In this document: positions 17,007 to 25,946 of the stretch, one piece after another
Layout: each line of letters opens with the position of its first letter
Numbering within the stretch: position 1 is the stretch's first letter
Origin: Pandoraea sp.
Lineage (GTDB): Bacteria > Pseudomonadota > Gammaproteobacteria > Burkholderiales > Burkholderiaceae
Direction: 5' to 3'
DNA: 57,054 nucleotides
Assembly (NCBI GenBank): GCA_031291335.1
Contig: JARLJF010000183.1
Location: 1-57,054 of the forward strand
The notes under the pieces: generated by a model
The model's input: only the letters and a program-made list of their open reading frames with translations
The model's database searches: none
Told to the model about the DNA's origin: nothing
Program-made: the position numbers and the translations under genes

Positions 17007-17462
17007 CTACAGAATGCCGATAATCTGGACTTCGAACACGATCGGCTGGCCGGCCAGCGGGTGGTTGAAGTCGAACAATGCCCAGCCGTCGCCCAGTTCG
17101 CGCAGGATGCCCGCATAGCGGCCACCGCTCGGCGCGTTGAACTCGACCAGATCGCCAACGCTATATGCTTCGCCAAAGTTGCTGTTTTCCTGCAACGTCT
17201 TCATCGAGACGCGCTGCAGCAGTTCCGGATTGCGCGGGCCGAAGGCCTGCTCGGGCGCCAAATCAATCCGGCGCCGCTCCCCCACCGACATCCCCAACAG
17301 CGCCTGCTCCAGCGTCGGGGCCATCTGGCCGCCGCCGAGCTGCAGCGTCGCCGGTGTGCCTTCAAAGGTGTTGACAATGTCCGCACCGTCGGGCGCGGCG
17401 ATCCGATAATGGAGCGTCAGATAGGAATCGTCTTGAACCACGGGGGTTGCAACAGAACTCAT
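17007..17462 (-). CDS. fkpB: FKBP-type peptidyl-prolyl isomerase, SlpA-like
   Basis: This 151-residue protein is a small cytoplasmic FKBP with an inserted chaperone flap, the SlpA/FkpB class. The motif [19 protein letters not shown] at the start and the segment [22 protein letters not shown] truncated to [14 protein letters not shown] are typical. It begins at ATG 17462 and is the first gene of the fkpB-ispH operon. A TACAAT -10-like hexamer sits about 25 bp upstream on its strand, in the 160-bp divergent region shared with radC. Confidence 0.92.
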   Translation of the reverse strand: MSSVATPVVQDDSYLTLHYRIAAPDGADIVNTFEGTPATLQLGGGQMAPTLEQALLGMSVGERRRIDLAPEQAFGPRNPELLQRVSMKTLQENSNFGEAYSVGDLVEFNAPSGGRYAGILRELGDGWALFDFNHPLAGQPIVFEVQIIGIL

Positions 17463-17622
17463 GGGGGTCTCACAGCAAGGTCAAGCTATTATTGTAAATG
17501 ACGACGCGTTGCGCGTCCGGCTCCCCAGCAAAGCAGCCCCGATTTTTTCCCGTCGGCGGCAGCGTTTCTTATTAGTGGCACCCGCGATCATGCGCGCGAC
17601 CGTGTCCGCTTCAGGAGTCGTG

Positions 17623-18297
17623 ATGTCCATCGCCCAATGGCCGCTTGCCGAGCGTCCCCGTGAAAAAATGCTGGCTCGCGGCGCCAATGCCCTGTCCGAT
17701 GCCGAGTTGCTGGCGATTCTGCTGCGCACTGGCTCGCACGGGCGCAATGCCGTCGATCTCGGACGCGAATTGCTCACTCGCAGCGGATCGCTAGCCCGCC
17801 TGCTTTCCATGCCCTTCGAAAGTTTGCGCCAGATCCCCGGCCTGGGTCAGGCCAAATCCCTTCAGTTTCAGGCCGCGCTAGAAGTGGCGCGCCGCATGTT
17901 GGGAGAGGGCATGCAGTCAGGCAGCCTGCTCGACTCCCCGACGCGCGTGCGCGACTATCTGCGCCTCACGCTGCAGGATCGCTCACGAGAGCGCTTCGTT
18001 TGCCTGTTTCTCGACGCCGCGCATCAGCTTGTCAGCACCCGCGTGATGTTCGAGGGCACCCTCACCCAAACGTGCGCCTATCCACGCGAAATCGTGCGCG
18101 CCGCACTCGATGTTCACGCAGCTGCCGTCATCGTCGCGCACAATCATCCTTCAGGCGTGCCCACGCCGAGCGCGGCCGACCTGGCACTGACACGGCAGTT
18201 GGGCGACGCGCTGGCGCTGCTAGAGATCCGTCTTCTGGACCATTTCATCGTGGCGGGCGACAGCGTGTACTCGCTTGCCGAGAACGGTGGGCTGTGA
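17623..18297 (+). CDS. radC: RadC-family JAB1/MPN protein
   Basis: This 224-residue protein has an N-terminal helix-hairpin-helix (LRQIPGLGQAK, about residues 69-79) and a C-terminal JAMM metal-binding motif (HNHPSGVPTPSAAD, about residues 173-186), the full RadC pattern. The family was once linked to DNA repair, but its enzymatic role remains unsettled. The frame is open back to 17461; ATG 17623 is chosen because AGGAG lies at 17613-17617 and the protein then begins like other RadC members (MSIAQWPLAERPREK). It lies upstream of rpmB-rpmG, a common neighbourhood. Confidence 0.93.
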   Translation: MSIAQWPLAERPREKMLARGANALSDAELLAILLRTGSHGRNAVDLGRELLTRSGSLARLLSMPFESLRQIPGLGQAKSLQFQAALEVARRMLGEGMQSGSLLDSPTRVRDYLRLTLQDRSRERFVCLFLDAAHQLVSTRVMFEGTLTQTCAYPREIVRAALDVHAAAVIVAHNHPSGVPTPSAADLALTRQLGDALALLEIRLLDHFIVAGDSVYSLAENGGL

Positions 18298-18431
18298 CGC
18301 ATTACAACATTTGCCCAAGATTTTGGCATGCGGGTCGCGTTCGCGTAACGCTTGCGCTATAATCCGTCCCTTCCCCGAATCTCCGACAGACGTTTCCCGC
18401 CAGGGACTCGCATCCTAATCTCTAAAAGCGA

Positions 18432-18461
18432 TTGATTTGTCTGGGATTTTTGTGGTATCAT
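18432..18461 (+). promoter_or_regulatory. Promoter of rpmB-rpmG
   Basis: TTGATT (18432-18437) and TATCAT (18456-18461) are separated by 18 bp and lie about 60 bp before the rpmB start. This agrees with strong ribosomal-protein transcription. Confidence 0.6.
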
Positions 18462-18520
18462 CGCGGTCTGTCTTTTCGACTCACCTTTTTTTACACAGAA
18501 TTCTGGGTTAGGAGTGCTTC

Positions 18521-18754
18521 ATGGCACGCGTATGTCAAGTGACCGGGAAAGCGCCGATGGTCGGCAACAACGTTTCCCACGCCAACAACAAAACCAAGCG
18601 CCGTTTTCTCCCGAACTTGCAAAATCGCCGGTTCTGGGTTGAAAGTGAAAACCGCTTTGTTCGTCTTCGTATTTCGCGAGCTGGCCTGCGCCTGATCGAC
18701 AAGAACGGTATCGACGCCGTTCTGGCAGATCTGCGTTCGCGCAACGCAGTCTAA
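18521..18754 (+). CDS. rpmB: 50S ribosomal protein L28
   Basis: This 77-residue protein opens with the L28 signature [20 protein letters not shown] and has the later [20 protein letters not shown] block (here cited as [13 protein letters not shown]). It is a small basic protein of the large ribosomal subunit. It is followed 15 bp later by rpmG; both sit between a promoter at 18432 and a terminator at 18981. Confidence 0.98.
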   Translation: MARVCQVTGKAPMVGNNVSHANNKTKRRFLPNLQNRRFWVESENRFVRLRISRAGLRLIDKNGIDAVLADLRSRNAV

Positions 18755-18769
18755 GTTTAGGAGCTCATC

Positions 18770-18937
18770 ATGGCAAAAGGCGCTCGCGACAAGATCAAGC
18801 TGGAATCGACCGCAGGTACGGGTCATTTCTATACGACCACCAAGAACAAGCGTACCCATCCGGAAAAGATGGAAATCAGCAAGTTCGATCCGGTGGCTCG
18901 TAAGCACGTGCCCTACAAGGAAACCAAGATCAAATAA
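18770..18937 (+). CDS. rpmG: 50S ribosomal protein L33
   Basis: This 55-residue protein begins [18 protein letters not shown] and ends [11 protein letters not shown], which matches L33. It has no cysteine, so it is the zinc-independent (C-minus) form. The start has AGGAG at 18759-18763. It is the second gene of the rpmB-rpmG operon. Confidence 0.97.
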   Translation: MAKGARDKIKLESTAGTGHFYTTTKNKRTHPEKMEISKFDPVARKHVPYKETKIK

Positions 18938-18980
18938 GATCAACAGGTTTTCTCGTAGCAGTTCGCTGCTGCGTTCAATA

Positions 18981-19002
18981 CCCCGCCTCTGGCGGGGTTT
19001 TT
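18981..19002 (+). terminator. Intrinsic terminator of rpmB-rpmG
   Basis: A 7-bp GC stem (CCCCGCC at 18981-18987 with GGCGGGG at 18991-18997) and TCT loop are followed by five T. Confidence 0.92.
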
Positions 19003-19108
19003 CGTTTGGGCGTCCCGAAATTTGCGACGCTACGCTATGCGTAGTCACGCAAGTCACAATTTGCCCGAAGTGCGCATAGGGTCATATGTCACGCGCGTAT
19101 TGACTCGC

Positions 19109-19114
19109 TATACT
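19109..19114 (+). promoter_or_regulatory. -10 element of a likely nadB promoter
   Basis: TATACT (five of six consensus bases) lies 65 bp before the nadB start. The -35 region is weak (no TTGACA at the right distance), so this is a suggestion only. Confidence 0.35.
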
Positions 19115-19179
19115 GGCTCTCTTCCCATAACAAGAATCGCACCACCGCCGTGGCGGCGATTCGAGAGACAGCGCGTATC

Positions 19180-20784
19180 ATGAATTTCGATGTCGTCATC
19201 GTCGGCAGTGGACTCGCCGGCCAGTCCGTCGCTCTGCATCTGGCCAGCACTTGCCGTGTGGCACTGGTCGCCAAACGCCCGATGCCCGAAGGCGCTAGCG
19301 ACTGGGCGCAAGGCGGCATCGCCGCCGTACTCGACTCGACCGACAGCGTCGACGAGCATGTCGCCGACACCCTTATTGCCGGCGCGGGCCTGTGTGACGA
19401 GGCGGCTACGCGATTCATCGTCGAACACAGCCGCGAAGCCATCGAGTGGCTGATTGCTCAGGGCGTGCCTTTCACGCGTGATGACGCCGCCGAACTGGGT
19501 TTCCACCTGACGCGCGAAGGCGGCCATAGCCACCGACGCATCATTCATGCTGCCGACGCCACCGGACACGCGGTGATCGCCACGCTCACCGAGCGTGTGC
19601 GCCAGCATCCGAATATCACCCTGTTCGAAAATCATTTCGCGATCGATCTAATTACATCCGACCGGGTAGACTCGGCACCCACTGCCGGGCGTCACTGCCA
19701 GGGCCTTTATGTTCAAGACCTCGGCAGCGGCGAAGTGCACGCCATGACGGCACGGCACACGGTGCTAGCCACGGGCGGCGCGGGCAAAGTCTATCTGTAC
19801 ACCACGAACCCAGACACCGCGACCGGCGACGGCATCGCGATGGCCTGGCGTGCCGGCTGCCGTATCGCGAACATGGAATTCATCCAGTTCCACCCGACCT
19901 GTCTTTATCATCCGTATGCCAAGTCGTTCCTGATTACGGAAGCGGTGCGTGGCGAAGGCGGCCGTCTGGTGTTGCCGGACGGCACACGTTTCATGCAGCA
20001 ACACGACCCGCGCGCCGAACTGGCACCGCGCGACATCGTCGCTCGCGCCATCGACTTCGAGATGAAGAAGCACGGCCTGGACTGCGTGTATCTCGATATC
20101 AGCCACCAAAGCCCCGAATTTCTACAGGAGCATTTCCCGACGATTTTGGCGCGCTGCGCCGAACTGGGGATCGACATCACGAAGCAGCCGATTCCGGTCG
20201 TGCCGGCGGCGCACTATACGTGCGGAGGCATCGTCACCGACATGCAAGGTCGCACCGACCTGCCCGGGCTCTATGCGGTCGGCGAAGCGACCTACACCGG
20301 CCTGCATGGCGCCAACCGTCTCGCCAGCAACTCGTTGCTCGAATGTCTCGTTCTCGGCAAGGCCACCGCAGAGGAGATTCAGCGCGGTGAGTCGACACAT
20401 CCGGTAATCACGGATGTTCCCGCGTGGGATGAAAGTCGCGTTTCGGACGCCGACGAGGAAGTCGTTGTCGCGCACAACTGGGATGAGTTACGCCGCATGA
20501 TGTGGAACTACGTTGGCATTGTCCGCACGACCAAGCGGCTGGAGCGAGCACAGCATCGAATCGCCCTGCTGCGCGAAGAAATCGCCGAGTACTACGCGAA
20601 TTTCCGCGTGAGTCGCGATCTGCTGGAACTGCGAAATCTGGTGGATGTGGCATCGCTGATCGTTGACAGCGCGCTGGATCGTCATGAAAGCCGGGGTCTT
20701 CACTTCTCCCGGGACTTCCCGGACACCCTGCCCAAAGCCCTGCCGACGGTACTATCGCCCGCCTTACCGCGACGCATTCGCTGA
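19180..20784 (+). CDS. nadB: L-aspartate oxidase
   Basis: This 534-residue flavoenzyme oxidises L-aspartate to iminoaspartate, the first step of de novo NAD synthesis; NadA then uses the product. The FAD motif VVIVGSGLAGQSVALHLA starts at residue 5, followed by SDWAQGGIAAVLDSTDS and the catalytic-region segment HGANRLASNSLLECLV, all typical. ATG 19180 is preferred to a GTG at 19150 because it places the FAD motif at the usual distance. It faces nadC-nadA across a shared terminator. Confidence 0.96.
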   Translation: MNFDVVIVGSGLAGQSVALHLASTCRVALVAKRPMPEGASDWAQGGIAAVLDSTDSVDEHVADTLIAGAGLCDEAATRFIVEHSREAIEWLIAQGVPFTRDDAAELGFHLTREGGHSHRRIIHAADATGHAVIATLTERVRQHPNITLFENHFAIDLITSDRVDSAPTAGRHCQGLYVQDLGSGEVHAMTARHTVLATGGAGKVYLYTTNPDTATGDGIAMAWRAGCRIANMEFIQFHPTCLYHPYAKSFLITEAVRGEGGRLVLPDGTRFMQQHDPRAELAPRDIVARAIDFEMKKHGLDCVYLDISHQSPEFLQEHFPTILARCAELGIDITKQPIPVVPAAHYTCGGIVTDMQGRTDLPGLYAVGEATYTGLHGANRLASNSLLECLVLGKATAEEIQRGESTHPVITDVPAWDESRVSDADEEVVVAHNWDELRRMMWNYVGIVRTTKRLERAQHRIALLREEIAEYYANFRVSRDLLELRNLVDVASLIVDSALDRHESRGLHFSRDFPDTLPKALPTVLSPALPRRIR

Positions 20785-20812
20785 TTCGTCACCGTCTCGC
20801 GAAAGCCAACAA

Positions 20813-20843
20813 AAAGGCCGCAGGTTTTTCCCCTGCGGCCTTT
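20813..20843. terminator. Shared terminator between nadB and nadC
   Basis: A perfect 12-bp stem (20813-20824 with 20832-20843) has A-rich and T-rich flanks, so it can end both convergent transcripts. Confidence 0.88.
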
Positions 20844-20879
20844 GATCTTCTGCCGTGAAGCAGATGCGCACGGCTGCGC

Positions 20880-21782
20880 TTAGCCCACTGTCTCCAGAAT
20901 CCGCATCGAGAAATCCGTGGCACGAACGTCCTTGGTGAGTCCGCCAACGGAAATCCGATCAACACCGGTCTCTGCAATCGCACGCAGCCCTTCGAGATTG
21001 ATACCCCCCGACGCTTCCAGCACCGCGCGGCCATCAGCGACTCGCGCCGCTTCGCGCATCATTTCCAGCGTGAAGTTATCGAGCAGGATCGAGGTTGCAC
21101 CGCACTCAAGCGCCGTTTCGAGCTCTTCGAGCGACTCCACTTCGATCTGTACCGGCGCGCCATCGGACAGTCGATCGGCGTTCGCCAGCACCTGGCGAAT
21201 ACCGCCCGCCGCCGCGATGTGATTTTCCTTGATGAGGATGCCGTCGTAGAGCGCCAGGCGTTGATTCGTTCCACCGCCCACACGCACCGCAAACTTCTGT
21301 GCGAGACGCAGGCCCGGTAACGTCTTGCGCGTATCGAGCACGCGCGCCTTCGTTCCTTCGACGATATCGGCATAGCGGCGCACCGCCGTTGCCACACCGG
21401 AGAGCAATTGGAGGAAATTCATCGACGTGCGCTCGCCCGTCAACAGCGCGCGCGCAGGTCCGTAGATGTCGCACACCACCGAATCGGGCGTCATGCGATC
21501 GCCTTCACGGTAGTGCCATTGAACGCGCACCGACGCATTCACGCCCTGCATGCAGCGCTCAAACCAGCGCACGCCGCACAGCACTGCCGACTCGCGCACG
21601 ATGATGCGCGCATGGGCCATTTCTTCAGACGGCACAAGCAGGCCCGTCAGATCACCGGCACCGATATCCTCTGCCAGCGCCTCACGCACGTTACGCGAGA
21701 GTGCTGCCTCGAGCGGTTCGCCGAACGCGGCGAAATCCGGGGAGAGCGCCTCGTCGGTGCTCAGTGTTTTGGGTTGCGTCAT
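20880..21782 (-). CDS. nadC: Nicotinate-nucleotide pyrophosphorylase (carboxylating)
   Basis: This 300-residue quinolinate phosphoribosyltransferase converts quinolinate and PRPP to nicotinate mononucleotide. Conserved segments are TRKTLPGLRLAQKFAV with the substrate-binding TRKT, GGGTNQRLALYDGILIKENH and the C-terminal ISVGGLT. It starts at 21782 and its ATG overlaps the nadA stop (TAATG), so nadA and nadC are coupled. Confidence 0.97.
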   Translation of the reverse strand: MTQPKTLSTDEALSPDFAAFGEPLEAALSRNVREALAEDIGAGDLTGLLVPSEEMAHARIIVRESAVLCGVRWFERCMQGVNASVRVQWHYREGDRMTPDSVVCDIYGPARALLTGERTSMNFLQLLSGVATAVRRYADIVEGTKARVLDTRKTLPGLRLAQKFAVRVGGGTNQRLALYDGILIKENHIAAAGGIRQVLANADRLSDGAPVQIEVESLEELETALECGATSILLDNFTLEMMREAARVADGRAVLEASGGINLEGLRAIAETGVDRISVGGLTKDVRATDFSMRILETVG

Positions 21783-22915
21783 TAGGCGGGACCTACACCG
21801 GAAAACAGCGCGCCATCGCGCGCGAAATCACCGCTGGTGCGCACATTCTGTTTGCGCGCTTCAGCGAACTTCAGCATACGGTCGATACAGGTATGGGCGC
21901 GACGCCCAATCTCCGCATCCACATGAATCTCATTGCTGCCGGACTCAAGCACGTCGGCCAGGTTCTGCAGACTGTTCATCGCCATCCACGGGCAGTGTGC
22001 GCAGCTCTTGCACGTGGCACTGTTACCCGCCGTCGGCGCTTCGATGAAGCGCTTGCCCGGCGCGGCAGCGCGCATCTTGTGCAGAATGCCGTTGTCCGTG
22101 GCCACGATGAACTCGGTGGCGTCCATTGTCTGAGCCGCCGCAATCATCTGCGACGTCGAGCCGACCACATCGGCCTGCTCGACCACGGAAGCCGGCGACT
22201 CCGGATGCACCAGCACCTTGGCGTTCGGAAACTCGCGACGCAGCAACTCCAGCTCGGTGCCCTTGAATTCGTCATGCACGAGGCAAGCGCCCTGCCACAG
22301 CAACATGTCGGCGCCCGTCTGCTTCTGGACGTAGCCGCCCAAGTGACGATCCGGCGCCCAGAGGATCTTCTTCCCTTGCGCGTGCAGATGCGCCACGATT
22401 TCCAGCCCGATGGACGACGTCACCATCCAGTCGGCCCGCGCCTTCACCGCGGCGCTCGTATTCGCGTAGACGACAACGGTGCGATCGGGATGCGCGTCGC
22501 AGAATGCCGCAAACTCGTCGGCCGGGCAGCCCAGATCGAGCGAACACGTCGCGTCGAGATCTGGCATCAAAATGCGCTTTTCGGGACTGAGAATCTTCGA
22601 CGTCTCGCCCATGAAGCGCACGCCGGCCACCACCAGCGTCTTGGCCGAGTGGTCCCGGCCGAAACGGGCCATTTCAAGCGAATCGGCCACGCAGCCGCCG
22701 GTCTCTTCGGCGAGGTCCTGCAGGTCGGCGTCGACGTAGTAATGGGCCACCAGCACGGCGTTCTGCTCGACGAGCAGGCGTTTGATTCGGGCCTTGAGCG
22801 CCGCCCGCTCCTCCTGCGACGGCGCATCCGGGACGCGCGCCCAAGCATGGGCAACGCACGTGGCGCCGCTCGGTGCGGGGCGCTCGAATTCTACGGATTT
22901 GAGTGAGGCATTCAT
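21782..22915 (-). CDS. nadA: Quinolinate synthase
   Basis: This 377-residue [4Fe-4S] enzyme condenses iminoaspartate with dihydroxyacetone phosphate to quinolinate. The conserved cysteine segments [14 protein letters not shown] and [10 protein letters not shown] are present, as are [19 protein letters not shown] and the HPESPASV substrate segment. It is the upstream gene of nadA-nadC and lies 94 bp after the desaturase stop. An intrinsic terminator (22950-22971) sits in that gap, so its promoter must lie in it or in the desaturase. Confidence 0.97.
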   Translation of the reverse strand: MNASLKSVEFERPAPSGATCVAHAWARVPDAPSQEERAALKARIKRLLVEQNAVLVAHYYVDADLQDLAEETGGCVADSLEMARFGRDHSAKTLVVAGVRFMGETSKILSPEKRILMPDLDATCSLDLGCPADEFAAFCDAHPDRTVVVYANTSAAVKARADWMVTSSIGLEIVAHLHAQGKKILWAPDRHLGGYVQKQTGADMLLWQGACLVHDEFKGTELELLRREFPNAKVLVHPESPASVVEQADVVGSTSQMIAAAQTMDATEFIVATDNGILHKMRAAAPGKRFIEAPTAGNSATCKSCAHCPWMAMNSLQNLADVLESGSNEIHVDAEIGRRAHTCIDRMLKFAEARKQNVRTSGDFARDGALFSGVGPA

Positions 22916-22949
22916 TTTCGCTTGGCCCGTGGGGGGGCCGGGAATGACA

Positions 22950-22971
22950 AAACCCCGCCGTGGCGGGGTTT
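22950..22971 (-). terminator. Terminator after the desaturase gene
   Basis: On the minus strand AAACCCCGCC (22971-22962) pairs with GGCGGGGTTT (22959-22950), followed by TTGTC. It separates desaturase transcription from nadA. Confidence 0.8.
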
Positions 22972-23009
22972 CGATTATGCGTCAAAAACGGATTTCTGGC
23001 TTAGCCCGT

Positions 23010-24206
23010 TCACGCGTAGCGACGCAGACGCGAAGCGAATTCCTGCAGCGCGTGAATACCGCTCTGCTCCGCGCGGTGACACCAGTTCTGCAACTGGCTC
23101 AGGAGCTGTTCACGCGAGGCGTTCGAACGTTCCCAGATACCGGCCAGTTCGCGACGCAATTCGTAGTACGTCTTCACCGCGTTGCTGTGCGCGAAGATCT
23201 CGCCCAGTTGCTGCTTCTGCGGCTCTTGCAGCGAGGCTTCGTCATGATGCAGCCACTTGCGCGCGCCACGGAACAACTGGTATTCGCCGTGTTGACGCTT
23301 GTCCTTGAAGCGCGCCAGCTCTTCGCCATAAGCACGCTGGAAGGTCTTCGCGTAGCGCGCCATCACTTCGTAGCGATTCGAGAGCACGGCTTGCAACGTA
23401 TCGTCGTCACACGCGGCCTTGCTCTTCGCCAGCTTCGGCGTCGGCGCAATCTTCTTCACCTTGGCCAGGCCTACCATCGACAGCAAACGGATGTACAACC
23501 AGCCGATATCGAACTCGTACCACTTGTTCGACAGCTTGGCCGACGTCGCGTACGTGTGGTGATTGTTGTGCAGCTCTTCACCGCCGATGATGATGCCCCA
23601 CGGCAGCAGGTTCGTCGACGCGTCGGCGCAGTTGAAATTGCGGTAGCCCCAGTAGTGGCCCAGACCGTTGACCACGCCAGCAGCCCAGAACGGAATCCAC
23701 ACCATCTGCACGGCCCACACGGTCAGACCGATCGCGCCGAACAGTGCGATGTTGATAATCATCATGAAGCTCACGCCCAGAATCGGATAACGCTTGTAGA
23801 CGTTATTCTCGAGCCAGTCATTCGGCGTGCCGTGGCTGAACTTGCGCATCGTTTCTTCGTTCTTCGCTTCGGCGCGATACAGCTCGGCGCCCTCGGCGAG
23901 AACCTTCCACAGACCCCGCGTTTGCGGGCTATGCGGATCTTCCGGCGTTTCGCACTTGGCGTGGTGCTTGCGGTGGATGGCAGCCCACTCGCTCGTGACC
24001 ATACCCGTGGTCATCCACAGCCAGAAACGGAAGAAATGCGCAACGGCCGGATGCACGTCGAGGGCGCGGTGCGCCTGGCAACGGTGCAAATAGATCGTGA
24101 CGGCGGCAATCGTCACATGAGTGGCGGCCAACGTGTACAACGTGATCTCCCAGCCGCTCCAGTCGAGCAGGCCGTTAGAGATAAATCCAAGGAGACTGTC
24201 CAGCAA
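23010..24206 (-). CDS. Membrane fatty-acid (acyl-CoA/acyl-lipid) desaturase
   Basis: This 398-residue di-iron desaturase should introduce a double bond, probably delta-9, into fatty-acyl chains in the inner membrane. The three histidine boxes are intact: HRCQAH (residues 41-46), HRKHH (78-82) and HNNHH (213-217). About four membrane helices surround them. The C-terminal 130 residues are hydrophilic and helix-rich. It is a single-gene unit with a terminator on its 3-prime side. Confidence 0.92.
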   Translation of the reverse strand: MLDSLLGFISNGLLDWSGWEITLYTLAATHVTIAAVTIYLHRCQAHRALDVHPAVAHFFRFWLWMTTGMVTSEWAAIHRKHHAKCETPEDPHSPQTRGLWKVLAEGAELYRAEAKNEETMRKFSHGTPNDWLENNVYKRYPILGVSFMMIINIALFGAIGLTVWAVQMVWIPFWAAGVVNGLGHYWGYRNFNCADASTNLLPWGIIIGGEELHNNHHTYATSAKLSNKWYEFDIGWLYIRLLSMVGLAKVKKIAPTPKLAKSKAACDDDTLQAVLSNRYEVMARYAKTFQRAYGEELARFKDKRQHGEYQLFRGARKWLHHDEASLQEPQKQQLGEIFAHSNAVKTYYELRRELAGIWERSNASREQLLSQLQNWCHRAEQSGIHALQEFASRLRRYA

Positions 24207-24509
24207 AATATCACTCCAAACTAATCAATACGGTAGCAATCACGGCAACACCGCCGTGTCTTGTCTTGTCGGGCCGATGCGGCATCGATGGCCGTCGCGT
24301 CAGGTCTCGTTCTTACGCTCGCTTGACGCTTGGATTCGCTGGAGTTCGGCAAGTTGCTGAATGCCGGGGCGAGATGGGCGGAAAACGTGCCGGTGAACGT
24401 CGGTTTGTTATTGGTTTGACGGGCATTTTACCTGACGGACTGTTGCCCGTGTGTCGCCTGCCCGCCACGCATTTTGTCGCAGGTCAACCTGCACCATAGG
24501 CAAAACGGT
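24207..24509. other. Intergenic region between the desaturase and the MscS-like gene
   Basis: These 303 bp should contain the desaturase promoter. I see no terminator after the MscS-like gene, no ribosome-binding-site-led frame and no repeat. Confidence 0.5.
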
Positions 24510-25904
24510 CTACGAAGGCTTCTTTTCGCCGTCATCCGCCTGTGGTGGCGCGGGTTGCGGCACATCAGCCGGCAAATCCGGGCGATGAACGCTTGCAGCG
24601 GGCACACCGTCGGCCCAGTCGTTGAGAATGCGTATTTCGCGCTGAGCATACGGAATTTCAATACCGTGATCGCGAAAAGTGCGCCAAATCCGCATATTGA
24701 TGGCCGATCGAATGCCACCGCTGCCCTGGGCCGGATCTTGCACCCAAAAACCCATTTCGAGATCCATCCCATCGGCACCGAAGTTGAGCAACAACGCCGA
24801 GGGCGGCGGATCGGTCAGCACCCGGGGAATGTCCTCTGCGGCTTTGAGCATCAGCGCCATGGCCAGTTCCACATCGGCGCTGTAAGCCACCTGCACGTTC
24901 ACCTTGGCGCGCCCGCGCGTCTCCGTGAACGAGTGGTTCTGCACCACATTCGTCACGAGTTGCTCATTCGGCACCAGCGCTTCGACACCATCCAGTCCAC
25001 GCACGACCGTATAACGCGTATTGATCTGCGAAACCGTGCCGTGATACGGGCTGATCGTGATCAGGTCGCCAATGCGCACCGAACGGTCGAGCAGGATGAT
25101 GAAACCCGAGACGAGGTTTGACGCGATCTTCTGCAAACCGAAGCCCAGCCCCACGCCCAACGCACCGCCGAACACCCCGAGTACGGTGATGTCGATACCC
25201 ACGAACGACAGCGTCGCGAGCACGGCAATCAGCGTCAGCACGCCCTTGACCAGCCGCGACATCACCACTTTCAGGTTGCCGTCGAGCGTGGTCGTGCGCA
25301 TGATCCGGTCTTCGATCAGCGACCCGACCCACATCGCCAGCACGAGCGTCACGCCAACCCAGAGCAGGCCGGAGAGGATCGAGAGCAACGTCAGATGGCT
25401 CGAGCCGACCGCAAAGCGCACGCTGCCGAGCCAGTTGAGGATGTCGTCGTGCACACCCAGCACATAGGCGAGCATCGAGAGCCATGCAAACGCCGTGAAC
25501 ACGCGCTCGAAGACTTTCAGCAGCCCGTAGGCCTGGGGCGACGACGCAAACAGCCGTCGCGCGAGGTAGAACGCCAGATAGATGAGTGCCGTGCCGAACA
25601 GCGGCACCTCGGCCAGCCGCAGCAGTGAAACGCGCATGTGCTCCTGCAGCACCACGCGCGTGAGCGCCACGCAAATCCAACCGAACATCGGAAAGAATGA
25701 ACGGCGCAGGCTCGATGAGCCCGCCCGTCGCGAGGGCGCGACACGCTCGAAATGACGGTCGAGCCGGCCGATCATCCAGCGTCGCAGCACCAAGGCGACA
25801 GCGAGCGCCGCCACCAACGCCACGCCCTGCCAGATGATCTGCGGGTCGCCGAAGTCACGAACGACGTCCCGCACCAATTTCGCGAAAGCCGGACTTTCCT
25901 GCAT
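24510..25904 (-). CDS. MscS-family mechanosensitive channel
   Basis: This 464-residue inner-membrane protein has about five hydrophobic segments followed by the MscS core. The pore helix and beta domain are clear in GALGVGLGFGLQKIASNLVS and GFIILLDRSVRIGDLI, roughly residues 240-275. It would release solutes on osmotic downshock. The C-terminus is Pro/Ala-rich and acidic-basic mixed. It is longer than E. coli MscS (286 residues) but fits the larger bacterial subfamily. It lies 42 bp after the methyltransferase gene on the same strand and may be co-transcribed. Confidence 0.9.
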   Translation of the reverse strand: MQESPAFAKLVRDVVRDFGDPQIIWQGVALVAALAVALVLRRWMIGRLDRHFERVAPSRRAGSSSLRRSFFPMFGWICVALTRVVLQEHMRVSLLRLAEVPLFGTALIYLAFYLARRLFASSPQAYGLLKVFERVFTAFAWLSMLAYVLGVHDDILNWLGSVRFAVGSSHLTLLSILSGLLWVGVTLVLAMWVGSLIEDRIMRTTTLDGNLKVVMSRLVKGVLTLIAVLATLSFVGIDITVLGVFGGALGVGLGFGLQKIASNLVSGFIILLDRSVRIGDLITISPYHGTVSQINTRYTVVRGLDGVEALVPNEQLVTNVVQNHSFTETRGRAKVNVQVAYSADVELAMALMLKAAEDIPRVLTDPPPSALLLNFGADGMDLEMGFWVQDPAQGSGGIRSAINMRIWRTFRDHGIEIPYAQREIRILNDWADGVPAASVHRPDLPADVPQPAPPQADDGEKKPS

Positions 25905-25946
25905 CGCTATCTCTCTTCTTGTCGTTAGCCGACGCCCAGAATCGAC

